A stretch of 64,000 nt of DNA, taken from assembly GCA_027488215.1 (NCBI GenBank), contig JAIYCB010000031.1, positions 283,223 through 347,222 of the forward strand, written 5' to 3'. The notes beneath the pieces were generated by a model that was given only the letters and a program-made list of their open reading frames with translations, had not been told where the DNA came from and did not search any database. The position numbers and the translations under genes were made by a program. Below, one piece after another: positions 44,393 through 52,236 of this stretch (the stretch's first letter is position 1; every line of letters starts with the position of its first letter). This stretch comes from Comamonadaceae bacterium (GTDB lineage Bacteria; Pseudomonadota; Gammaproteobacteria; Burkholderiales; Burkholderiaceae_C).

Positions 44393-46327
44393 ATGGCCTT
44401 CATCCCCTTGTTGCTTGTCACGGTTTTTTTTCTGCTGGTGTGGGATGCCCAGCGAACCAACGCCAGGCTCAGGCAAATGGTGTGCCTGATCCCCGCGCTG
44501 CTGTGCGTGCAATACCTGTCCTGGCGCTTGTTCAGCACGGTATGGACTGAAAACGACGACAGTGCATGGGCCCAGTCCTGGGTTTGGGGGGTTTGGGGTG
44601 TTGAAATTTTGGCCTTCATCGAAGTGGCGGTCTTCATGTTGATCATGAGCCGAACCAATACCCGCAGTGAGCAAGCCGACCAACACCAGATGCCCAACCC
44701 GCTGCCTGAGGTGGACATCTTCATTCCCACCTACAACGAGCCCTTTGACGTCCTGGAAAAAACCATCGTAGCCGCTGCAGCCGTGGACTACCCATACAAA
44801 ACCGTTTGGGTGCTGGACGATGGCAGGCGCGATTGGTTGCGCTCGTTTTGCCAAGAGACTGGCGTGCGCTACCTGACCCGTCCCGACAACCTGCATGCCA
44901 AGGCCGGCAACATGAACCACGCATTGGCCCACGCGCAGGGCCAATTCATTGCGGTATTCGATGCGGACTTTGTCCCTTCCAAGCAGTTCATCAAACGCAC
45001 ATTGGGCTTTTTCAGTGACCCGACCGTGGGCATCGTGCAGACGCCCCAACACTTCTACAACAAAGACCCCGTCCAGACCAACCTGGGCTTGATGCAAATC
45101 TATCCAGACGAGCAACGTCTGTTTTTTGACCAAATGGCAGCTTCCCGCGACGCCTGGCAGGCCGCCTTTTGCTGTGGTTCATGCAGCATCATGCGCCGCC
45201 AAGCGGTCGATGCCATCGGTGGCATTCCCACGCAAAGCATCACCGAAGATTTGCTGACCACCCTGGTCATGCTGCGCAAGGGATACCAAACGATTTACCT
45301 TAACGAACGACTGAGCATGGGTTTGGCTGCGGAATCGATCGAAGGCTTCTTCGTGCAACGCGAACGCTGGTGCCGTGGGGCCATCCAGTCCTTGTTTCTT
45401 CCAGCGGGCCCCTTGGGTCCCGGTCTGAGCCTCGTCCAAAGAATCCTGTTTTTTCCCACCAGTTGGTTGACCCAATACACCGTTCGGTTGATGTTGATCG
45501 CGATTCCCCTGGCGTATCTGCTGTTGGGTTGGTTGCCTTTTCACTTCACGGACACGGCAGACATGGTGTTTTACCAATTGCCTGTTTTCCTGTCGTTTTT
45601 CCTGGCCATGCGATGGCTGGTGGGCGGCCATTTCTCTCCGCTGGTCTCAGGGCCTGCCGGCTTGTTTGCCAGCTTCAGGCTGGGCCCCACCGTGGTGGCC
45701 TCACTCGTCAAGCCTTTTGGCAAGCCCTTCAAGGTCACCCCCAAAGGCTCGGATGCCGTCCATGGTCGCCAGGTGGATTATTTCAGCCTGGGCATGATTT
45801 TGTTGTGCATGGCCCTGACCTTGGTGGGCTTGCTGATCAACGTCGTGCCCGAACTGGCGGTGGTGCCACACGACGAATTTTTTCCTATTGCCATCTTTTG
45901 GTCTCTGCTGAACGTCGTCACGCTGGGGCTGGCGGCTTTGCTGTGTTTTGAAGGCCCGCGCTTGAGAAAAGAAGAGCGCTTTTTGCTGGCGGAATCGGCA
46001 ACCGTACACGATGGTGAATCCCACATCGCGGTCGACATCGTCGATGCCAGCGTCGATGGCTGCAAATTGGCCTTGCCTCAGACTGGCCATGGCATTTTCA
46101 AGAAAGGAACGACCAGCCTCATGGTGCAAGGGGTTGGCCGCGTGATGCTCCATCCGGTGCGGCAAAACCATGGCCATCTGGCGGCCACGTTTGAATACAG
46201 CAGCAAGGCACAGCGCCACGCCATGATCTGCAAACTTTTTTCAGGGCGTTACACCACGGCGCCACCACCGAGCAGTTCGACCCGACAGTTGATGTCATCT
46301 TTATGGGAGAAAACGTTTCATGGCTAA
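44393..46327 (+). CDS. BcsA-like family 2 glycosyltransferase with C-terminal PilZ domain
   Basis: A 644-residue membrane protein from MAFIPLLLVTVF; a GTG at 44381 overlapping the adaptor stop is an equally likely start. The N-terminus has about three membrane helices. The GT2 domain holds the catalytic set: Asp at about 142 (WVLDDGRR), DADF at about 190, TED at about 284-286 and QRERW at about 322-326. Four C-terminal helices follow, with the gating-loop area near KVTPKGSD. The PilZ domain shows both c-di-GMP motifs, RKEER at 525-529 (RxxxR) and DASVDG at 551-556 (DxSxxG). Such enzymes polymerise sugar nucleotides and are turned on by c-di-GMP. The product could be cellulose-like but no BcsB, BcsC or BcsZ is present. 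Confidence 0.92.
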   Translation: MAFIPLLLVTVFFLLVWDAQRTNARLRQMVCLIPALLCVQYLSWRLFSTVWTENDDSAWAQSWVWGVWGVEILAFIEVAVFMLIMSRTNTRSEQADQHQMPNPLPEVDIFIPTYNEPFDVLEKTIVAAAAVDYPYKTVWVLDDGRRDWLRSFCQETGVRYLTRPDNLHAKAGNMNHALAHAQGQFIAVFDADFVPSKQFIKRTLGFFSDPTVGIVQTPQHFYNKDPVQTNLGLMQIYPDEQRLFFDQMAASRDAWQAAFCCGSCSIMRRQAVDAIGGIPTQSITEDLLTTLVMLRKGYQTIYLNERLSMGLAAESIEGFFVQRERWCRGAIQSLFLPAGPLGPGLSLVQRILFFPTSWLTQYTVRLMLIAIPLAYLLLGWLPFHFTDTADMVFYQLPVFLSFFLAMRWLVGGHFSPLVSGPAGLFASFRLGPTVVASLVKPFGKPFKVTPKGSDAVHGRQVDYFSLGMILLCMALTLVGLLINVVPELAVVPHDEFFPIAIFWSLLNVVTLGLAALLCFEGPRLRKEERFLLAESATVHDGESHIAVDIVDASVDGCKLALPQTGHGIFKKGTTSLMVQGVGRVMLHPVRQNHGHLAATFEYSSKAQRHAMICKLFSGRYTTAPPPSSSTRQLMSSLWEKTFHG

Positions 46328-47555
46328 ACACCCTTTGTCGCTTTTGAGGTCCGCCCACAGTGAGCTGCATCGCACGGCGCAGGTCATTGCTGCCATCGTC
46401 TGCGGCTGCGCCGCGCAGGCCTGGGCACAAACCCCTGCAAATCCTCAAAACCCACCGGTATGGATTGGTTTTGATGACGCGTATGGCCTGAAAACCAACA
46501 CCTCAGCGGTGGCCACCGAATGGGGGATCAAAGCCGCCATGGAAGAAATCAACGCCAATGGCGGCGTTCTCAATGGGCGGCCCTTGAAACTGTTGACCAC
46601 CGACAACAAAGGGGTCTCCGCCAGGGGCAAAGACAATTTTGTTCAACTGGCGAGTACCCCGGATCTGGTTGCTGTATTGACTGGAAAATTCAGCCCGATC
46701 AGCGTCGAGATGCTGCCCGAGGCACATCGACTGAACGTCCCCTTGATCAGCGTCTGGGGATCGGCAGACCCCATCACAGACCACACGCACAAACCCTCCT
46801 ACTCGTTTCGCGTCTCACTCAAGGACGACTGGGGCGTCGAAGCGATGATGAACCGACTTTCCTCGAAATACAGAGTCCGGCAAGCCTGCGCTATTTTGCC
46901 CAACACGGCTTGGGGACGCTCAGCAGAAAAAGTGATACTGGAAAAATCCGGGAAAGACAACGCCCAATTCCCCGTAGTGCGTTGGTACAACTGGGGAGAC
47001 CCGTCTTTCAAAGAACATTACAGGGCCTGCTTGGACTTCCGCACACAAGGACTGCTGTTTGTGGGGAATGAAAAAGAAGGCGCCATTTTGCTCAAGGAAA
47101 TCGCAGCACAACCCCAGCCCATGCGCTTGCCTGTGGTGTCGCATTGGGGTGCAGTGGGTGGCACCTTGCACGAGTTGGCCACTGAAGAACTCTCCATGGT
47201 GCGCGTCGATTTCATCCAGACCTTTACCTTCATCAACAACAAGCGGCCGCGCGCCATCTACCTTGCCAACTGGATCATGAAAAACAATGGCATGAAAAGC
47301 ACCCACGACATTCCCAGCCCTGTCGGTGCTGCACATGCTTATGACACGGTCCATCTTTTGGCCAAGGCCATAGACACCGCGAAAACCACGTCGCCTGCCA
47401 AAATCAGAGATGCTTTGGAAAATTTACCCGCCTTCCATGGTGCTGTCAGGCATTACACCAAGCCATTCACACATCAAAGGCATGACGCGCTGGACAAATC
47501 GCAAGTCCTTTTCGTCAAATTGACGCCTTCGGGTCAGTTGATCCCGCAGGACTGA
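46320..47555 (+). CDS. LivK-type periplasmic substrate-binding protein, orphan
   Basis: A 411-residue type I binding protein. The leader (TAQVIAAIVCGCAAQAWA) is a Sec signal peptide. Lobe features: FDDAYGLKTNTSAVATEWGIKAAMEEINANGGVLNGRPLKLL, then PDLVAVLTGKFSPISVEMLPEAHRLNVPLISVWGSADPIT, as in amino-acid/amide receptors. No permease or ATPase genes lie near, so it is unlikely to serve an ABC transporter. Its start overlaps the glycosyltransferase stop by 8 bases, and the GGDEF-EAL gene begins 1 base after its stop. This setting suggests a sensory receptor acting on that partner, like NspS on MbaA in Vibrio, though NspS is of another binding-protein class. Confidence 0.9.
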   Translation: MAKHPLSLLRSAHSELHRTAQVIAAIVCGCAAQAWAQTPANPQNPPVWIGFDDAYGLKTNTSAVATEWGIKAAMEEINANGGVLNGRPLKLLTTDNKGVSARGKDNFVQLASTPDLVAVLTGKFSPISVEMLPEAHRLNVPLISVWGSADPITDHTHKPSYSFRVSLKDDWGVEAMMNRLSSKYRVRQACAILPNTAWGRSAEKVILEKSGKDNAQFPVVRWYNWGDPSFKEHYRACLDFRTQGLLFVGNEKEGAILLKEIAAQPQPMRLPVVSHWGAVGGTLHELATEELSMVRVDFIQTFTFINNKRPRAIYLANWIMKNNGMKSTHDIPSPVGAAHAYDTVHLLAKAIDTAKTTSPAKIRDALENLPAFHGAVRHYTKPFTHQRHDALDKSQVLFVKLTPSGQLIPQD

Positions 47556-47556
47556 G

Positions 47557-50184
47557 ATGGGCAGATCGACCACGCTCAAATCCCAGATCAGCCGTGATGT
47601 TTTCAGGCTGTTTGGTGCCTACATTCTGAGTTTCACATTCATCAGTTTGCTCTTGACGGTTTATGGGATTTTGTTCTACCAGCAAGAAGAGTTCAGGCAC
47701 TACAAGGCGTTGATCTCCACAAGGCTGGACTCCGAAATCAGTGCATCGTTCCGGCAAGCCCACGACTTGTCCCATTCGACCGAGGTCTGGACCGGCTTAA
47801 CCGACTCGGCGGGCAGGGGTTCGTACCTGCTGCCACTGTTAGAAAAAGCCAACCAGAATAAGCATTACAAGTTTGACCTTCTGGACTACCTGGGCAGGTT
47901 GTTCATCCACAGCACCAACGCTACGGGTTTGCTGTTGGACACGCCGGCCAACATCCAAGAAACAATCGACGACAGCCAGACTCATCTGGAACTGATCAAC
48001 ATTGAGCACATCAACTATCTGACGGCCAGCGTGCCCGTCACGGCCAACTTCACAGACAGCACCATCGGTGTGGTTTTGCTTCACATGGACCTGGACAGGA
48101 TCATGGCCACGCTGAAATTCCCTGCTGACCTGAAAATCAAATACAGCCTTGTGCCATTTGTAGAAACTGCGTCAGATCTTTTCAAGCACACTGAAACGTT
48201 CAAATTTGAATGGAACGATGCTGGCAAAGACTATGCCCTCCATGTGCGGCTCCAGCAAAGTTATCTGTCTGCCTTTTTCTTTCTCATGGCAGGTCTGGGG
48301 GTTTCATTGGCTTGTGGCAGCCTGCTGTATTTCAGGCTCAGGCGCTGGTCCAGGAATTTTTCAGAGCGCACCACACGAAGGCTGAATGAGCTTGTACAAC
48401 TGTCTGCCGACACCGTCGAGGGGCGGGGTGACGGATCCCTTGTGGACAATACCGGCGATGAAATTGCCTCGGTTTCAAATGCCTTGCAAAACATGCTTCA
48501 AAAGCAAAGACTGTCAATGCAAAAACAGGCGATTTTCTCCCGGGTGTTCGAGACGGCCGCCGAAGCCATTTTGATCACCAACAAGCAGGGCTTGGTGGTG
48601 GATGTGAATACCGCATTGACAGACATGACGGGCTACACCAAGGATGAGCTCGTCCATCAGCCCGCAGGGCGTCTGTACATCCAGCACCACAAGGGTGCCG
48701 ATTTGCCGATCATTGCAGAGGCTGTACGTCGACACGGCACCTGGCGAGGTGAAACCTATTTTTTAACCAAACAGCAAACCCTTTTGCCCGTTTTGCTCTC
48801 GGTGTCGACCTTGTTGGATGCGGATGGTACGAAACAAGGCCATGTGTCCGTGTTTTCCGACATCCGGGCGATACGAGAAGCAGAACAAAAACTCCAGGAC
48901 CTGCTCCACGAAGACCATCTCACAGGGCTGCCCAATTACCGGGGATTTTTGAAATACATCCAGCAAAAAATGGATGGCGGTCAATATGCCATCTTGTTCA
49001 TTGACCTGGACTACTTCAAGAACATCAACGACACGTATGGACACGAAAAAGGCGATGAGGTCATACGGCTGATTGCACAGCATCTGAAACTGACGTTGCC
49101 TGCTGGCAGTTTCTTGTGCCGACGTTCAGGCGATGAGTTCATTGCTGTGGTGGATTACGATGAACCGCTTACAGTTTTTCAAGCCAAGTTGCAACGGGTA
49201 TTCCAACCGGCGGTTTTCACCATTTATGACATGGAGACCGTGCTAGTCACAGCCACGTTCAGCACTGGAGCGGCCCTGTTTCCCGAGCATTCGCAGTCGG
49301 TCAATGCGCTGCTGGTTTATGCAGACACGGCCTTGCTCAGCGCCAAAGAAGCTGGCCGAAATCAAATCCAATGGTTCAACACCCAGATGATGGCGGCCAG
49401 CACCCGAAAAGCCAAAGTCGACAGCAAACTGGCCTTGGCCATTTACGAAGGCCGCATCTTTCCACATTACCAACCCGAAGTGGATCTGCAGACCGGGAAA
49501 ATCATTGGCTTTGAAGCCCTCGCAAGATGGCACGACGAAGAACTGGGCATGGTCAGCCCTGCCGAGTTCATCCCACTGGCCGAACAATCCGGTGCCATAG
49601 ATTCCTTGACACAGCACTTGTTTGCCCAAGTGGTCCACGACAGTCGCACGATCCGCGCACGCTTTCCAAACGCAACAATCGCCTTGAATTCATCCCCCCA
49701 GTTGTTGTCCGGCAAACGTCTTTTGACGATGCTTTCACGTCTGGCCTCCGAACTTGAAAGCGGCTTGGATGGGTTTGTTCTGGAGATCACGGAAACGGAC
49801 ATTGCCCTGAGTCCTCAAGAGTTGGCCAGCCAACTGCAGGCCATCATGGGCTTGGGTGTTCGCATTGCCATCGATGATTTCGGCAAGTCCTACTCTTCAT
49901 TGTCGCGCCTGGCGAGCATGCCCATTAAGAAATTGAAAATTGACATGTCCTTCATTTCGGGTATGCAGCGCGAAGAGAACATCAAAATCATTTCAAGCAT
50001 TCTGGCTTTGGCGCAGTCACTCTCACTCGAAGTGACCGCAGAAGGGGTGGAAAATCGCTTTCAGCAAGACACACTGATCCAGCTGGGTTGCCAACAAGCT
50101 CAGGGCTACTTTTTTGCAAAGCCCATGAAGCTCCAGGATCTGCTCGCACTGCCGACCCACTTGGCACCCTCGACAGTTGCGTGA
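47557..50184 (+). CDS. Membrane PAS-GGDEF-EAL c-di-GMP protein
   Basis: An 875-residue protein. Two membrane helices (AYILSFTFISLLLTVYGILF and FFFLMAGLGVSLACGSLLYF) flank a periplasmic region of about 200 residues. HAMP follows, then PAS (FETAAEAILITNKQGLVVDVN; DMTGYTKDELV), GGDEF with RRSGDEF, and EAL with GFEALARWHDEE, EITETD, DDFGKSYSSL and KKLKIDMSFISG. The GGDEF signature reads SGDEF, which is often still active, and the EAL residues for metal binding are kept, so it may make or degrade c-di-GMP according to signal. It is the last gene of the operon and sits directly behind the periplasmic binding protein. Confidence 0.93.
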   Translation: MGRSTTLKSQISRDVFRLFGAYILSFTFISLLLTVYGILFYQQEEFRHYKALISTRLDSEISASFRQAHDLSHSTEVWTGLTDSAGRGSYLLPLLEKANQNKHYKFDLLDYLGRLFIHSTNATGLLLDTPANIQETIDDSQTHLELINIEHINYLTASVPVTANFTDSTIGVVLLHMDLDRIMATLKFPADLKIKYSLVPFVETASDLFKHTETFKFEWNDAGKDYALHVRLQQSYLSAFFFLMAGLGVSLACGSLLYFRLRRWSRNFSERTTRRLNELVQLSADTVEGRGDGSLVDNTGDEIASVSNALQNMLQKQRLSMQKQAIFSRVFETAAEAILITNKQGLVVDVNTALTDMTGYTKDELVHQPAGRLYIQHHKGADLPIIAEAVRRHGTWRGETYFLTKQQTLLPVLLSVSTLLDADGTKQGHVSVFSDIRAIREAEQKLQDLLHEDHLTGLPNYRGFLKYIQQKMDGGQYAILFIDLDYFKNINDTYGHEKGDEVIRLIAQHLKLTLPAGSFLCRRSGDEFIAVVDYDEPLTVFQAKLQRVFQPAVFTIYDMETVLVTATFSTGAALFPEHSQSVNALLVYADTALLSAKEAGRNQIQWFNTQMMAASTRKAKVDSKLALAIYEGRIFPHYQPEVDLQTGKIIGFEALARWHDEELGMVSPAEFIPLAEQSGAIDSLTQHLFAQVVHDSRTIRARFPNATIALNSSPQLLSGKRLLTMLSRLASELESGLDGFVLEITETDIALSPQELASQLQAIMGLGVRIAIDDFGKSYSSLSRLASMPIKKLKIDMSFISGMQREENIKIISSILALAQSLSLEVTAEGVENRFQQDTLIQLGCQQAQGYFFAKPMKLQDLLALPTHLAPSTVA

Positions 50185-50202
50185 CAACGACTTTTCAGGT
50201 GC

Positions 50203-51009
50203 CTAAGACTTCAGGTGCTTGTCAAAGAAAGAATTGGTATGCAGCCTGGCCGATTGCGAGGCCATGGGATCGTGCTGTCGACTGCCGGCATGATCAAAGC
50301 CATAAGCGGCGTCGTACCGCTCGATTTGAACCATCGGAACTTTTTGACCCGGGGGGACCGTTCCATGGGCCGGAAAGTGATTGCGTTGCGCGGCCACGAA
50401 TTCATCCATGGACTCGGCTGTCATCCACTCCCCTTTGGAGGGCAGATGCACCAGCACCGGACACATTGGCCGCAAACCGCGGACCTCCGGCAGGGTCATC
50501 CCCCCGCCATAAAAGGATGCGGCTGCAAAAACTTGCGGCAAGGTGCATGCGGCTTGCCAGGCGAGCAAGCCTCCCCAACAAAAACCCATGATGCCCACCC
50601 TGCCCTGAGCCACCTGCCATTGCGCCCAAGCCACCACGGTCTGGACGTCCAGCATGGCGCGGCTTGTATCAACAGGCTGCAAGGGTTGGAGCAATTCCTC
50701 ACCCGAGAAACCCATCTGGTAGCGGTACCCATGGTCATGCCCAGCTCGACCACGGCCAAACAGCGAGGGCGCCACCACCAGATAGCCTCTGGCGGCATGT
50801 TCATGGGCCAAGGCCCGGATGCGCTGGCTTAAACCAGGCATCGGGTTGGCATGTGCACCGGAATGAACGCGGTTGGGCGATCTGGCATCCATCTCATGCA
50901 GTATCACCAAGGCCCCCTTGGGTGGACTGGATGGATGTGCAACAAACGCCCGGAACTTGTGCTGGTCGGGCGATGTGAACTCGGCGTAGTGGCCCGTGCG
51001 TGTTGTCAT
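50203..51009 (-). CDS. Dienelactone hydrolase family protein
   Basis: A 268-residue protein. The alpha/beta fold has a Cys nucleophile in IMGFCWGGLLAWQAA (G-x-C-x-G), as in dienelactone hydrolases, with VILHEMDARSPNRVH near the start, VVAPSLFGRGRAGHDHG, and a His in AAYGFDHAG. Dienelactone hydrolases open carboxymethylenebutenolides in chloroaromatic breakdown, but many relatives hydrolyse other esters. The YkgJ-like gene starts 3 bases upstream of it on the same strand. It is convergent with the c-di-GMP protein, with 18 bases between them. Confidence 0.87.
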   Translation of the reverse strand: MTTRTGHYAEFTSPDQHKFRAFVAHPSSPPKGALVILHEMDARSPNRVHSGAHANPMPGLSQRIRALAHEHAARGYLVVAPSLFGRGRAGHDHGYRYQMGFSGEELLQPLQPVDTSRAMLDVQTVVAWAQWQVAQGRVGIMGFCWGGLLAWQAACTLPQVFAAASFYGGGMTLPEVRGLRPMCPVLVHLPSKGEWMTAESMDEFVAAQRNHFPAHGTVPPGQKVPMVQIERYDAAYGFDHAGSRQHDPMASQSARLHTNSFFDKHLKS

Positions 51010-51012
51010 CGA

Positions 51013-51417
51013 TCAACGCGATTGCGCTTTGTTGCCGTAGGGGCAGTGGTTGGGGCGTGGCCCCACTTGCGGGTGCAAGCGGCAAGTGTTGGGACGCTTG
51101 TCGTACACCGTGCAGCGCCGCGTCTTGGCATCGAGAAACTGGCAGTCGCCACTGGCGCGACGCGCCAAGCTGAAGATGCTGTTCTTGAAATTGAAGTGCT
51201 CGATCAGCCCCGCCTTGCTCAGGCGCTTGGCGATCTGCTTGGGGTCTTCGTGCTCGGCCTCAAAAGGATCGACCAGCTCCAAGCGCACCAGATCAGCCAA
51301 CTTGACCTCCACCGGCATGGTGCAGCAGTTGGCCGCGCAGGTGTCGCACAAACCGGCTTTGTAACGGGTCCAGGTTTCGCAACGGTCAACGTCGACGACG
51401 GCAATGGGGGATCTCAT
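51013..51417 (-). CDS. YkgJ-family cysteine cluster protein
   Basis: A 134-residue protein with the metal-cluster pattern of YkgJ: GLCDTCAANCC near residue 23-32, then DCQFLDAKTRRCTVYDKRPNTCR around residue 90-113 and NHCPYG near the end. These Cys residues fit an Fe-S or zinc cluster. The family's role is not known. Its stop is 3 bases before the dienelactone hydrolase start, and higA lies 7 bases upstream of its start on the same strand, so it may be part of a longer minus-strand transcript. Confidence 0.88.
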   Translation of the reverse strand: MRSPIAVVDVDRCETWTRYKAGLCDTCAANCCTMPVEVKLADLVRLELVDPFEAEHEDPKQIAKRLSKAGLIEHFNFKNSIFSLARRASGDCQFLDAKTRRCTVYDKRPNTCRLHPQVGPRPNHCPYGNKAQSR

Positions 51418-51424
51418 GGGACCA

Positions 51425-51718
51425 TCAGACCGCAGAAAACTGCAAAGGCACCACGCGGTTCATGTCCACGTTTTGGCGGGCGATCCACAGATCGTGGGCA
51501 TCTTGCAGGTTCAACCAGCTTTCGGGCGTGCGGCCCAAAGCCTTGGACAAACGCAGCGCCATCTCGGGCGTGACCCGGCTGTTGCCTTTGAGAATACGGC
51601 TCAGCGTGGACGGTGCCACATCCAGTTTTTCAGCCAATTCCCGGCCTGAAATCCCATGCGGGTCTAGGTAAATTTCCTGAATGAACTCACCTGGATGAGG
51701 GGGGTTGTGCATGGCCAT
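51425..51718 (-). CDS. higA: HigA-family antitoxin
   Basis: A 97-residue protein with the HigA opening HPGEFIQEIYLDPHGISGRELAEKL, a helix-turn-helix (LDVAPSTLSRILKGNSRVTPEMALRLSKAL) and the tail TPESWLNLQDAHDLW. It both binds the HigB toxin and represses the operon. Its ATG overlaps the toxin stop as TGATG. As usual for hig loci, the toxin gene comes first. Confidence 0.93.
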   Translation of the reverse strand: MAMHNPPHPGEFIQEIYLDPHGISGRELAEKLDVAPSTLSRILKGNSRVTPEMALRLSKALGRTPESWLNLQDAHDLWIARQNVDMNRVVPLQFSAV

Positions 51719-51996
51719 CAGTGATAGTCCTCGTAATCCAATATGTAGGCGTTGCCCTCTTCAAACTCAAAGGTCAAGCGCCAATTGCCATTGACAGTGA
51801 TGGACCAGCGCCCACGCATTTCGCCTTTGAGTGCGTGCAAACAAAATCCCGGAATGTCCATGTCGTCAATGACTTGCGCGGTGTCCAGCGCCGCCAATTG
51901 CATGCGCAAGCGCTTGACATGGCTAGCTTGAACACCAGTCGCCTTTCCTGACTCAAACAGACTGCGCAAGCCTTTGTGTCTGAACGACTTGATCAT
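51718..51996 (-). CDS. higB: HigB-family mRNA interferase toxin
   Basis: A 92-residue protein of the RelE/HigB fold. Landmarks are MIKSFRHKGLRSLFESG, RLRMQLAALDTAQVIDDMDIPGF, LHALKGEMRGRWSITVNGNWRLTFEF and the end AYILDYEDYH, the classic HigB C-terminus. HigB cuts mRNA on the ribosome. An inverted repeat 15 bases upstream of the start is the likely binding site for HigA. Confidence 0.93.
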   Translation of the reverse strand: MIKSFRHKGLRSLFESGKATGVQASHVKRLRMQLAALDTAQVIDDMDIPGFCLHALKGEMRGRWSITVNGNWRLTFEFEEGNAYILDYEDYH

Positions 51997-52011
51997 GGGT
52001 GGACTTTATCA

Positions 52012-52030
52012 TGTTGCGCAGCACGCAACA
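52012..52030. promoter_or_regulatory. Probable HigA operator
   Basis: TGTTGCG and CGCAACA form a perfect 7-bp inverted repeat over a 5-base spacer, with a -10-like GATAAA just toward higB on the minus strand. Position suggests autorepression by HigA. Confidence 0.55.
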
Positions 52031-52077
52031 ACGCAGCTTCACATAACTTTGGGCAACAAGGCCAGTGAATCCGGGTT

Positions 52078-52236
52078 TCACGCTGCCTGCGCTTGACCCC
52101 AGTCGTGAAACGTCATGGGCCGTGGCCCGGTGCTCAGGCCCACTTCGAGCACACGGCCATGGGCTTGCGGAACCAACTGGCGGCGCTGCTTTTGCACCTT
52201 GGTCAGGCCGCAGGCGATGTCGATACCCCAAGCCCA
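52078..52236 (-). pseudogene. Remnant of a class I SAM-dependent methyltransferase
   Basis: In the frame that continues past the paaZ stop, 52 codons read IDIACGLTKVQKQRRQLVP and then QAHGRVLEVGLSTG, matching the start of small methyltransferases (VP-x-A-x-G-R-VLE-x-G-x-G). The following PRPMTFHDWGQAQAA and stop do not continue the fold. So it is a truncated gene, with the SAM loop worn from GxGxG to GLSTG. Confidence 0.5.
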
